Of a stretch of 64,000 nucleotides of DNA, positions 28,637 to 37,180 are shown in pieces. Position 1 is the stretch's first letter. Each line of letters starts with the position of its first letter. A model generated the notes under the pieces. That model ran no database searches. It worked only from the letters and a program-made list of their open reading frames with translations, and was not told the DNA's origin. Location of the stretch: the NCBI RefSeq assembly GCF_000209165.1, contig NC_009045.1, positions 620,001-684,000 on the forward strand, in the 5' to 3' direction. The position numbers and the translations under genes are program-made. This stretch comes from Scheffersomyces stipitis CBS 6054. Its lineage: Eukaryota > Ascomycota > Pichiomycetes > Serinales > Debaryomycetaceae.

Positions 28637-31600
28637 GGTTATGAGCCAATTAAATTCTGGCCTCATGGTCATTGATACTCTTCTTCTCAGAGGCCGTGAG
28701 AACTTTCTGGAATGGAAAGACTGGATGACTGGTATGTTCAGTAGCTGTGTCTTGGCTACAGAGATTGCTGCTTATCTTTCAGAGAAAGAACTTTCCATCA
28801 CCTTTACGGACCAGCAGGCGTTGAGCCACAAGCTCCGTGAGCTTATTCTCAAGTGTATGAAGCCTGACGTTCAGTCATTGTTCACGCACTACTCTCTGGG
28901 AGTCGAAACTTGGAAAGCTGTCGAAACCAAGTATGCGATCGCCAGCTCTAGGGATGCGGTCGGTTATCTCAAGTACTTATTTGGTGGCCTTGCTGATCCG
29001 ACCATTACGACTGAAGCTGGGTTCTTGATTGCTGAAAAGTTGACTGCGTTTATGACTAAGTACGATAACGACTCCATGAAAGCGCTCCTCTTCCTTTATG
29101 GTACGGGGAACTCCAAGGTTAGAGATCTATTCTTTTCTCAAGTTCGCCTGACTCCCACCGTGACTGCGGACGAAGTTCTCAATTTCTTTGCTTATCATGA
29201 TGAGCTTACTCCACCTGCCACGTCCTCCGCCTTGCTTGTCCTGTCCTCGTCTCAATCTGCTTATGCCCTTACGTCCTTGTCTTCTCCTTCTGGTCCTGTC
29301 ACCAGGAACTTGATCAAGGCTAAAGGTACGGATCTGATTTGGCAGCTTGATTGCTACAACTGCTATGGGTGTGGTCACATGGCCAAGAACTGCCCTGCTC
29401 CTTATCGTGAGGGTGAAGTTCCTCGTATGGCTTCTCGCTTCGGTCCTGGCGGTCCAGGAAAGCACCGCAGGAGGCACGGCTCTCGTCCAAAGCCTGCTGC
29501 TCATTATGCTCTCGCTGATGATGCTCTGACTTTTGGTTTTGACCAGCCCGGTGCTTATTATGCTCATCTCGCTCACTACACCCACTATGCCCTCTTGGCT
29601 TCTTCTTCCTCTGCCAGCTTTATTTTTGATTCAGGTGCTTCTACCCACATTTGTAACGATAGAAGTCTCTTCCATGACATCGTTCCTCACTCTGGTTCTG
29701 TCATGAACGCCGGTCACGAGCCTCTCTCGATTGCCGGTCGTGGTACTCTTGTGTTTGATCTCCATGGTCAGAAGATTCGGGTGTTCAATGTTCTTTACGT
29801 TCCTGACTGTACTCAGAATCTTCTTTCCATCCTGGCTGTTACTACTACGGGCGACAAGCTTGTTATCTCTCATGATGATATTGTTCACCCTAAATATGGC
29901 CAACTTGCTACCAGAGACCTGAGAAATCTTTACTTGCTGTGTCTCGAAATTGTCCGCCCCTCGACTGTCTCGCGGGTTAACCACTCTGCCTACTCGGCCC
30001 CCGCTCCTGTTACGGTCGCTGCTCCTGCTGCGGACGCTGGTGTGGCACCTATTTCTGCCTCTGCTCTTGTCCATGCTCGCCTTGGCCACCCTTCCCCGAC
30101 TGTCGTTCGTCTGGCCTTGAAATATCCGAACATGCCTCGCACGGCTGTTCACGACTCGATTTCATGTGAAGCATGTCTTAGCTCCAAGAGCACTCGGGTT
30201 ATTCCCAAAACGACCACCGGCCCAGTCACATCTGCTCCCTTGCAACTTCTTCACTGTGATTTGTCCGGTCCTCATGCCGGTGGTCCCTCCTCGTTGTTTT
30301 ATTTTTGTATTCTTCTTGACGACTTTACTCGCTTCAAGGCTGTTGGGCCTCTTCTCAAGAAATCGGATGCTGCGGACTTCATTATCAAAGTTATTAAGGC
30401 ATGGACAAACCACTTCTCCAGTCGTGGTGGCTACCGTGTCTGTAACTTTCGTTCTGACAATGGAGGTGAGTTTGTTAATCTGACGCTTACTTCATTCTTT
30501 GCGGCAGAAGGGATCCAGACCCAGCTCACTGTGCCTGGTAACTCACACCAAAATGGACGTGCTGAAAGAGCGATTCGCTCCGTTCTTGACAAAACGCGTA
30601 CCATGATCACTGCGAGCTCTCTTCCTTCGCCCCTCTTCCCGCATGCACTCCAACATGCTGCATTTCTCCTAAACAGGCTACCAACACCTGTTCTCCAAAA
30701 TCGCTCGCCATTTGAACTCTGGCATGGCGCGAGGCCTATCTTATCTCAACTTAAAGTGTTTGGGTGTGCTGCCTTTGTGAATGTTCCACCCAATCACCGT
30801 CAACTGAAGTTGGTCGCTCGTGCAATCAAGGGTGTTTATCTTGGATCTGATCCGTTTCGGAAAGCTCATCTTGTTTATGATCTCGCTACCAGACAAGTGA
30901 TTACCTCTTCTCATGTTCGGTTCCAGGAAAATGTCTTTCCTTTTGCAAGACCTCTGACGTCTACTGTCGTGTCGGCTACCTCCATTGGTGGTGGTGGTAG
31001 TGGTGGTGGCAGTTTTCCTTCTATTCTGGCACCTGCTCCAGGCCTCACTCAGGGTCCTCGTGTGTCTCTGGCCCCATCTCCCTCGCCTCCATCCACGCCA
31101 TCTGGCAGTACTGTTTCTCAATCGCCAGGTTCATCTGCAGCTCTGTCGTCTGCTTCGGCACCGGTCTCTCCTGCTGCATCTACTACTCCTCTGTCGCAGC
31201 CTCCGTCGACTCCTACTCCGGCGCCTGCTTCTACTCCGGTACCTTCTTCTGCTCCGGTACCTTCTTCTGCTCCGGTACCTTCTTCTGCTCCGGTACCTTC
31301 TGCTACTCTGGTACCTTCTGATACTCTGGTACCTTCTACTTCTGCGGCCCTAACTGCACCATCCCGTGCCGTTGTTCTGGCTCAGAGGTCCGATCTGCCT
31401 CCCTCTGACTCCTACGAGCTGTCTGACGACTCCTATACAGCTCCTGCTTCTCGTGAGGTACCAACTCTTACTGCTCCTCGTACGGTACCATCCCTTCCTG
31501 CTCCTCGTAAGGTACCCTCCCTTCCTTCAACTCGTAAGGTGCCATCTCTTCCTTCTACTCGTACGGTACCTTCACTTCCAGCACCTCGTACAGTACCCTC

Positions 31601-34166
31601 CCTTCTTCCTGTTCCTCGCAATAGACCATCTGCTCCTACTGCTCCTCTCGGTCTTCCTCATCCTGCGGTTGAGGCTCCATCCCCTATCCCTGGATCTTCA
31701 TCAGCCATACCCATGGAAATAGACTCTACGGATACTGAGCCTGAACCTATGTCTGAAGATGGCTATGACATGGAAGTGGTCTCTGATCAGGAATTCTTCG
31801 ATGCTCCTGAGCAATACGGTACTCATCCCCGTTCGTCACCTTTGATCTCCACGCGCTCCTCTATGGATGTTCTGCTGGATCAGGAAGAATATCCAGATCC
31901 GTCCACCTATATGGACATCGTGGTGATGGATTCGGATGACCTTTCTTCTTATCATGACTCGGAAATGGAGGATGCCTCCGACATGGATCCCCTTCCGCTT
32001 ATTCGTCCTACTTCTAATATGGAAATGGAGGACACCTCCGTCACTTATCCTCTGCCGCTCACTCGTCATACTCCTACTACGCAGACTGTGGTGTCCTCCA
32101 CTCCTCCACCTCCTCCTCAACCACTGCCTCGGGTCGTTCAATCCGACTCTCCACAATCCTCTCCTATTATTGAGGTTCCTGATTCTCCCCCACTTCAATC
32201 TCGTCCTCAGCAATTCCTCCTCCCTCCGGGTCTTTCTCCTACTCGTCTCATTGAGTTGCCTGCTTCAGGGGGGATGGAACTCATCCTATCGCTGACTGAC
32301 CGTGCCTTGGTCCCTCTGAATTCTGAGGCCAACAACAAACTAACTCATCTTGTTGTATCGCGTCCTCCTCCGGTGAATGGGGTTAAGCATAAACTCACCC
32401 CGGTTCCGTCGCGTGATGGAACACATCCACAAACACTCAAGCGGGCACACAGACCAATACTTGTTCCAACACGGTCACAGAGACAACAGGACAATCAAAA
32501 TTTGATCAACTATCCACAGAGACAACAAATTGAGTACATCACCACCGATAGTGAATCGTTTTCAGAAGCAGACAATCCCAACGATCTCGACTATACTGAA
32601 ACACATGGCCAACCTCTCATTATGGGTAGCAGTGCATTTATGGTCACCATAATGACTCCACAAGTGCCACGCACCTATGAGGAAGCCACTAACAGTCCTC
32701 AACGAGAACGATGGATTGAAGCTATGAACAAGGAATTTGGTGCTCAAATGGAAAACTCCACGTGGACTCTTGCTGAGCTTCCTAAGGGAAAACGAGCCCT
32801 AGGAATGAAGTGGGTATATACCATCAAAGATGATGGAACTTACAAAGCCAGACTAGTTGCTCTAGGTTTTAGACAAAAACATGGAATTGACTATGAAGAA
32901 ACCTTTGCGCCTGTGATCAGGAGTGAAAGTATCAAACTTCTACTAGCCATAGCGGCTGTACATAAGATGAAGATTCATCAGATGGACGTCTCGACGGCCT
33001 TCCTAAATGGGAAGATTGACACAGAACTCTACATTAAGCAGCCTAAAGGTTTCATGGATGAACAATATCCACATATGGTTTGTAAGTTGAACAAATCACT
33101 CTACGGTCTAAAACAAGCTCCATTGATCTGGAACTCGACTATTAATAAATTCTTGGAGAATAACGGCTTTATTCGATCAAAATCCGAGTTCGGGATCTAC
33201 AGAAGAAATAATGTGATTCTTGGCCTTTACGTTGATGACCTACTTATTGCGAGTCCTCGAGAAAATGAAATCTACGAGGCCAAGAAACTTCTCCTGAACA
33301 AGTTCAAGATGAAGGATCTTGGATTGGCACGCAAATTCCTAGGAATCAACATAGAACAGGGCCCTGAAGGGATCACAGCAAATCTTTCTGACTACATCAA
33401 GAAAACGTTGGAGGAACTAAATCTTGAAGAGCTCAACAGCGTGAAAAGTCCTATTATTCAGGGACAGCATCTAAACCAGAAATCCAAACCCTGCGATGCA
33501 ACAATTTACAGAAGCATAGTAGGAAAGCTTCTTTATGCTAGCAATACCATACGAGGTGATATTGCTTATATTGTTGGAATGTTAAGTCGGTACTTCAACG
33601 AACCAACAGAGGTAACTCTAACTGCCGCCAAACATGTTCTCCGCTATCTAAAAGGAACACAGAAACTCGGTCAGCACTACACAAACATAAACGATCTACA
33701 AGTGTTTGTTGACTCAGACTGGGGAAGTGATAGCAGTGACAGGAAATCAATCAGTGGGTATGCCATCAAGTATGGGGGAAGCCTAATCTCTTGGAAATCC
33801 AAGAAACAAACCACCACAGCATTGTCAACCACTGAAGCTGAGTACATGGCCCTCGCAACCGTTATAAAAGAAGTTATCTGGCTAATAACATTCTTCAGAG
33901 AACTTCGAATCCCAATATCACTACCAATAATGATTTGGGAAGATAACACCTCGTGTATCAAACTCAGCGAACATCCTGTACACCACGAACGTACGAAACA
34001 CATAGATATTCGCTATCACTTTATCCGTGACAAAATCATAGACAATATTGTCAAACTTCGCCAAATCAAATCTGCCGACAACGTTGCAGATATGTTTACA
34101 AAAGGACTAACTCCAGGAACCTTCCAACACTTAATCCAACTATCAGGAATGCAACTAACCCAATAA
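28587..34166 (+). CDS. Gag-Pol polyprotein of retrotransposon A1
   Basis: This is a single 1859-aa frame. The ATG at 28587 lies inside the LTR (MNNPIQSTELPKQT...); the frame is also open upstream, but that part would precede the likely transcript start. Gag includes the CCHC knuckle [14 protein letters not shown] (Cys256-Cys269). Protease has Asp-Ser-Gly at 348-350. Integrase has the HHCC region from His496 (HARLGHP), catalytic Asp558, Asp624 and Glu660 with exactly 35 residues between the last two. A Pro/Ser-rich linker of about 500 residues with tandem repeats follows. Reverse transcriptase starts near [17 protein letters not shown] and has YVDD with Asp1550-Asp1551. RNase H has FVDSDWGSD, TTEAEYMAL and DIRYHFIRD. 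All catalytic residues I can check are present. Having no frameshift between gag and pol is a trait shared with Ty5. CTG codons occur where related Gag and protease sequences favour Ser (NFxEWK, LLSIxAV). Confidence 0.95.
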   Translation: MNNPIQSTELPKQTVQQVMSQLNSGLMVIDTLLLRGRENFLEWKDWMTGMFSSCVLATEIAAYLSEKELSITFTDQQALSHKLRELILKCMKPDVQSLFTHYSLGVETWKAVETKYAIASSRDAVGYLKYLFGGLADPTITTEAGFLIAEKLTAFMTKYDNDSMKALLFLYGTGNSKVRDLFFSQVRLTPTVTADEVLNFFAYHDELTPPATSSALLVLSSSQSAYALTSLSSPSGPVTRNLIKAKGTDLIWQLDCYNCYGCGHMAKNCPAPYREGEVPRMASRFGPGGPGKHRRRHGSRPKPAAHYALADDALTFGFDQPGAYYAHLAHYTHYALLASSSSASFIFDSGASTHICNDRSLFHDIVPHSGSVMNAGHEPLSIAGRGTLVFDLHGQKIRVFNVLYVPDCTQNLLSILAVTTTGDKLVISHDDIVHPKYGQLATRDLRNLYLLCLEIVRPSTVSRVNHSAYSAPAPVTVAAPAADAGVAPISASALVHARLGHPSPTVVRLALKYPNMPRTAVHDSISCEACLSSKSTRVIPKTTTGPVTSAPLQLLHCDLSGPHAGGPSSLFYFCILLDDFTRFKAVGPLLKKSDAADFIIKVIKAWTNHFSSRGGYRVCNFRSDNGGEFVNLTLTSFFAAEGIQTQLTVPGNSHQNGRAERAIRSVLDKTRTMITASSLPSPLFPHALQHAAFLLNRLPTPVLQNRSPFELWHGARPILSQLKVFGCAAFVNVPPNHRQLKLVARAIKGVYLGSDPFRKAHLVYDLATRQVITSSHVRFQENVFPFARPLTSTVVSATSIGGGGSGGGSFPSILAPAPGLTQGPRVSLAPSPSPPSTPSGSTVSQSPGSSAALSSASAPVSPAASTTPLSQPPSTPTPAPASTPVPSSAPVPSSAPVPSSAPVPSATLVPSDTLVPSTSAALTAPSRAVVLAQRSDLPPSDSYELSDDSYTAPASREVPTLTAPRTVPSLPAPRKVPSLPSTRKVPSLPSTRTVPSLPAPRTVPSLLPVPRNRPSAPTAPLGLPHPAVEAPSPIPGSSSAIPMEIDSTDTEPEPMSEDGYDMEVVSDQEFFDAPEQYGTHPRSSPLISTRSSMDVLLDQEEYPDPSTYMDIVVMDSDDLSSYHDSEMEDASDMDPLPLIRPTSNMEMEDTSVTYPLPLTRHTPTTQTVVSSTPPPPPQPLPRVVQSDSPQSSPIIEVPDSPPLQSRPQQFLLPPGLSPTRLIELPASGGMELILSLTDRALVPLNSEANNKLTHLVVSRPPPVNGVKHKLTPVPSRDGTHPQTLKRAHRPILVPTRSQRQQDNQNLINYPQRQQIEYITTDSESFSEADNPNDLDYTETHGQPLIMGSSAFMVTIMTPQVPRTYEEATNSPQRERWIEAMNKEFGAQMENSTWTLAELPKGKRALGMKWVYTIKDDGTYKARLVALGFRQKHGIDYEETFAPVIRSESIKLLLAIAAVHKMKIHQMDVSTAFLNGKIDTELYIKQPKGFMDEQYPHMVCKLNKSLYGLKQAPLIWNSTINKFLENNGFIRSKSEFGIYRRNNVILGLYVDDLLIASPRENEIYEAKKLLLNKFKMKDLGLARKFLGINIEQGPEGITANLSDYIKKTLEELNLEELNSVKSPIIQGQHLNQKSKPCDATIYRSIVGKLLYASNTIRGDIAYIVGMLSRYFNEPTEVTLTAAKHVLRYLKGTQKLGQHYTNINDLQVFVDSDWGSDSSDRKSISGYAIKYGGSLISWKSKKQTTTALSTTEAEYMALATVIKEVIWLITFFRELRIPISLPIMIWEDNTSCIKLSEHPVHHERTKHIDIRYHFIRDKIIDNIVKLRQIKSADNVADMFTKGLTPGTFQHLIQLSGMQLTQ
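28637..28647 (+). other. Primer-binding site of A1 (initiator tRNA-Met anticodon region)
   Basis: GGTTATGAGCC begins at the first base after the 5' LTR. It is complementary to GGCUCAUAACC, the anticodon stem-loop of yeast initiator tRNA-Met, not to a tRNA 3' end. This is the arrangement of copia and Ty5, where a cleaved half-tRNA primes minus-strand DNA. The site also codes for Val-Met-Ser of Gag. Confidence 0.88.
30985..31615 (+). repeat. Repeats in the integrase-RT linker of A1
   Basis: A GGT-rich stretch (GGGGSGGG) is followed by 15-bp CCGGTACCTTCTTCTGCT-type units at about 31230-31345 (APVPSS repeats). A second array of 24-bp units containing GGTACC or GGTGCC lies at about 31440-31610 ([16 protein letters not shown]). 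Unit number and content differ between A1 and A2. Confidence 0.8.
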
Positions 34167-34179
34167 AATGACCATTGGA

Positions 34180-34190
34180 TTAAGGGGGGA
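34180..34190 (+). other. Polypurine tract of A1
   Basis: TTAAGGGGGGA directly precedes the 3' LTR, the expected place for the plus-strand primer. A closely similar TTAAGGGGA occurs before the degenerate A2 3' LTR at 47251, and the reverse complement of TTAAGGGAGGC lies next to the B1 3' LTR. Confidence 0.85.
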
Positions 34191-34592
34191 TGTTGAATAT
34201 GTTGAATATGCTGATATCAAACCTAAAAGCATATTCTATATTCTATTTTTAATCCAATGCGTAAACTTTATGAATGCAGGATTTGCAGCCATTCAGACAT
34301 AATTGTGCACAGTAATGTGATAAGATAACATCTACCAATGAGAATCAATTATGTCCGACTAACCTGAAATTCTGGTCATGTCGTTTCATTTCCTCCTGAT
34401 GAGGGGTCAGCCTGTGATTGTATTTGGCATCTATATAAGGGGGTCTTACTCCCCCTTCTCCTTTCTAACTTTCTATAACTTTTCTTCTTCTATATGGAAA
34501 TTATCTATCTTAAATAAGTTAATCAATATACTGTCCTACATTATGAATAATCCGATTCAATCTACTGAGCTTCCAAAGCAAACAGTTCAACA
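34191..34592 (+). repeat. 3' LTR of A1 (402 bp)
   Basis: This LTR is identical to the 5' LTR by eye across all 402 bases, including the duplicated TGTTGAATA start. It ends CAGTTCAACA followed by the target duplication GTGAA. Confidence 0.95.
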
Positions 34593-34597
34593 GTGAA

Positions 34598-35161
34598 AGC
34601 GTAAACTTGTAAAGGTTGGAGTCAGGAAGAACAGAGCCAACAAGTCCTAACACAGGATGAGAGACGGCAGTTGGCAGAAAGTTGAAATTAGATTTGCTAC
34701 GAGCAGCAGCAACAGCAAGGGAAACGAGGTTCCTGGCACATCCAGGGACGTAGTAGACATCATGAAGTTCAACAGGAGTTTTACCGGCAAGAAACTTGAC
34801 AGTACCAGAACCACAAACAGGGAGAGGGGCGCCATTAGCGCCAAAAATAGAACCAGCTTTCGACGAAACAGTGGGCTTGAAGTCCCAAAACAAGGTAGGA
34901 TCATTACAGATATGATACGAAGCACCAGAATCAATAAGGAAATCAGTGGAGGCCAATAACATAGAAGGGGATACATTGAGGGAATACGCCTGGGTGGATG
35001 GGGTGGATGCAAAGGCATCACCAGCGGCAGTAGAAAAAGAATGAACACGAGGAGACAGAGAGGTACGGGACGACAGGAAATGTCCAGTACGAACAGGAGA
35101 AGGACAGCTAGTGGCCTTGTGGCCATTACCAAGACAATTGGTACACTTGAGAACAGGGGAA
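34598..35161 (-). pseudogene. Element X, gag knuckle and protease fragment
   Basis: On the minus strand this encodes a CCHC knuckle (CTNCLGNGHKATSC) followed by a Ser-rich spacer. A protease with the motif FLIDSGASYHICND comes next, then a region rich in small residues that continues in frame across the A1 target duplication into the integrase fragment at 27610-28234. The 5' part of gag is missing: the fragment is broken at a partial LTR-B starting at 35167. Element X is distinct in sequence from both A and B but closer to B. Confidence 0.85.
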
Positions 35162-35166
35162 GTACA

Positions 35167-35307
35167 TGTTGAAGTTCAGAAGCATTCATAGTGTCTTACG
35201 TGTAATAATTGTTAACAGTAAAGGTAGAACTTGTAAGTTGTTCTCGTTATCGTTATTAAAACATTAAGAAAGTCTATCTAACTCTGAGAGGATACCACCC
35301 TTATTTA
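35167..35307 (-). repeat. Truncated LTR-B
   Basis: The first 141 bases match the plus-strand-left end of LTR-B (TGTTGAAGTTCAGAAGC...). The match stops where LTR-A of element A2 begins, inside the word TTATTTATGTTG. GTACA at 35162-35166 would be one copy of its target duplication in element X. The rest of this LTR is not found on the far side of A2. Confidence 0.85.
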
Positions 35308-35700
35308 TGTTGAATATGCTGATATCAAACCTAAAAGCATATTCTATATTCTATTTTTAATCCAATGCGTAAACTTTATGAATGCAGGATTTGCAGCCAT
35401 TCAGACATAATTGTGCACAGTAATGTGATAAGATAACATCTACCAATGAGAATCAATTATGTCCGACTAACCTGAAATTCTGGTCATGTCGTTTCATTTC
35501 ATCCTGATGAGGGGTCAGCCTGTGATTGTATTTGGCATCTATATAAGGGGGTCTTACTCCCCCTTCTCCTTTCTAACTTTCTATAACTTTTCTTCTTCTA
35601 TATGGAAATTATCTATCTTAAATAAGTTAATCAATATACTGTCCTACATTATGAACAATCCGATTCAATCTACTGAGCTTCCAAAGCAAACAGTTCAACA
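35308..35700 (+). repeat. 5' LTR of element A2 (393 bp)
   Basis: It is an LTR-A copy starting TGTTGAATATGCTGATATC and ending CAGTTCAACA. It is nearly identical to A1 except for a single TGTTGAATA unit (nine bases shorter) and a few substitutions (TTTCATCC for TTTCCTCC, GAACAATCC for GAATAATCC). It lies within a truncated LTR-B. Confidence 0.93.
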
Positions 35701-36031
35701 GGTTATGAGCCAATTAAATTCCGGCCTCATGGTCATTGATACTCTTCTTCTCAGAGGCCGTGAGAACTTTCTGGAATGGAAAGACTGGATGACTGGTATG
35801 TTCAGTAGCTGTGTCTTGGCTACAGAGATTGCTGCTTATCTTTCAGAGAAAGAACTTTCCATCACCTTTACGGACCAGCAGGCGTTGAGCCACAAGCTCC
35901 GTGAGCTTATTCTCAAGTGTATGAAGCCTGACGTTCAGTCATTGTTCACGCACTACTCTCTGGGTGTCGAAACTTGGAAAGCTGTCGAAACTGTTGAAAT
36001 TCAGAGAATTGAAACTATAATTGTAATCTAA
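35651..36031 (+). pseudogene. 5' gag fragment of element A2
   Basis: Starting from the LTR-internal ATG, about 113 residues match A1 Gag almost perfectly (MNNPIQSTEL... to ETWKAVET), with the same primer-binding site GGTTATGAGCC at 35701. The match ends abruptly at about 35991 where LTR-D sequence begins. The rest of the A2 coding region resumes only at 43071. Confidence 0.9.
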
Positions 36032-36172
36032 CAATCAGATAACTATGTGCAGTACTGGCTGCAAATTTACAAATAAGGAAATTCCACTGGTCCTATCTCT
36101 GAGAATAGGAGTAACCCCTTATCAGACCCGCCTCAACGGAATAGAACTTATCCGTAATGAAATTGGAGGCGG
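35992..36172 (+). repeat. LTR-D, first half, direct orientation
   Basis: The segment TGTTGAAATTCAGAG... aligns with the first half of the solo LTR-D at 24721, including the CCCGCCTC...GGAGGCGGG hairpin. It is broken at about 36172. Confidence 0.75.
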
Positions 36173-36230
36173 GCTAGAGATTGTTGATTCTCTTCTTGCC
36201 GAGAATCTTTCTGGTCAGGGCTCATAACCT
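36173..36230. other. Rearrangement junction: gag scrap plus reversed primer-binding site
   Basis: About 50 bp in plus orientation encode EIVDSLLAENLSGQ, the same peptide as the gag fragment at 37613-37852 (which lies in the opposite orientation). This is followed by GCTCATAACC, the reverse complement of the primer-binding site, and then the reversed LTR-D half. It marks an inversion breakpoint. Confidence 0.7.
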
Positions 36231-36394
36231 GTTGAAAATTAGACATTGTATATTAATAAAGATATAGTTAACTCTTGATAATGAAGTTCAATTTCAAGTT
36301 CTGATTATTCTTCTGATATTGGAGAATATCCTACCATATTTATATTGTTCAGAACCCCTTATCTTCCCCCTTATTCATATTCTTATCTCCCCCT
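36231..36394 (-). repeat. LTR-D, second half, inverted
   Basis: Starting TGTTGAAAATTAG, it aligns with the reverse complement of the second half of the LTR-D at 24721-25060 (shared AGTTAACTCTTGAT.ATGA.., CCCCTTATCT.., TATCTCCCC). Together with 35992-36172 this accounts for one LTR-D whose halves face opposite ways. Confidence 0.75.
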
Positions 36395-36827
36395 ATCGGA
36401 GCTTGCTTTAGACCATAGAGTGACTTGTTGAGTTTGCATACTTTCCCAAGTTCATTTGTATGCTTGAATCCATCTGGTTGATTCATGAATATTGGTAAAT
36501 CGATTTTTCCATTTAGGAATGCTGTCGTTACATCCATCTGATGAACTTTCATCCCATACACAGCAGATACGGAGAGTAGCACCTTTACACTCTCACTTCT
36601 GATTACTGGAGCAAAGGTTTCTCCGTAATCAACACCATATCTCTGTTGAAAACCTCTTGCGACTAATCTTGCTTTGTATCGACCATCATCCTTGATGGTA
36701 TACACCCATCTCACACCTAACACTTTGTTTTATTATTTGGCTTGTCTGCAAGAACCCACGTCTGGTTCATTTCATGTGCAGACATTTCATCATCCGCCTC
36801 AGGAGAAATATCCGAGTCATAAGAATA
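36395..36827 (-). pseudogene. Reverse transcriptase fragment
   Basis: On the minus strand this encodes the N-terminal part of a copia reverse transcriptase: MNQTWVLADKPNNKTK, then after a frameshift [42 protein letters not shown] and LNKSLYGLKQAP. It is related to, but distinct from, the B1 enzyme. It ends before the YVDD active site at the inverted LTR-D. Confidence 0.85.
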
Positions 36828-36960
36828 GCACAGACGACAGCATACGGCAAGAACACAGCAGGCACCGAACCATGAGTCAGAAGAGTTCGGGCTTTATCAA
36901 GAATGGTACGAATACTACCGACACGGTATCCACCACGAGTGGAGAAGAAAGAATGAAAGA
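36828..36960 (-). pseudogene. Integrase scrap with internal deletion
   Basis: The minus strand encodes FFSTRGGYRVGS fused to IRTILDKARTLLTHGSVPAVFLPYAVVCA, deleting the segment with the second catalytic Asp and the Glu. It closely matches element X (27610-28234), so it is a second, deleted copy of that family. Confidence 0.8.
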
Positions 36961-37180
36961 GCTCGGCATTGCACAGAAATTCCTTGGAATAAACATACAG
37001 CAATCAGAAAAAGGTATTAGAGCCCATTTGGGAGACTACATTGACAAAATCTTGGAGGAATTCTCAATGCAAGATTGCAACCCAGTTGGAACTGCAGCAA
37101 TTCCAAATGCTCAGTTAGATAAAGATGAAACCAAGATTCTTGCCAATCCTACAATTTACAGATCCATTGTTGGCAAGTTA
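36961..37180 (+). pseudogene. Reverse transcriptase C-terminal scrap
   Basis: The plus strand encodes LGIAQKFLGINIQQSEKGIRAHLGDYIDKILEEF...TIYRSIVGKL, which lies just downstream of YVDD in copia polyproteins and resembles B1. It is truncated at LTR-C. Confidence 0.85.

Larger units (their letters stand above)
28235..34592 (+). mobile_element. Intact Ty5/copia-like retrotransposon A1
   Basis: This 6358-bp element has two 402-bp LTRs that I read as identical base for base. One Gag-Pol frame has no stop between gag and pol. A primer-binding site follows the 5' LTR, a polypurine tract precedes the 3' LTR, and a perfect 5-bp target duplication GTGAA flanks it (28230-28234 and 34593-34597). Domain order is Gag, CCHC knuckle, protease, integrase, reverse transcriptase, RNase H: the Ty1/copia (Pseudoviridae) order. 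The inserted site is element X. Identical LTRs and intact domains suggest a recent, possibly still mobile insertion. Confidence 0.96.

Noticed and set aside
36173..36230. Independent short gene encoding EIVDSLLAENLSGQ
   Set aside because: The peptide is a scrap of the gag found at 37613-37852 and is flanked by rearranged LTR pieces.
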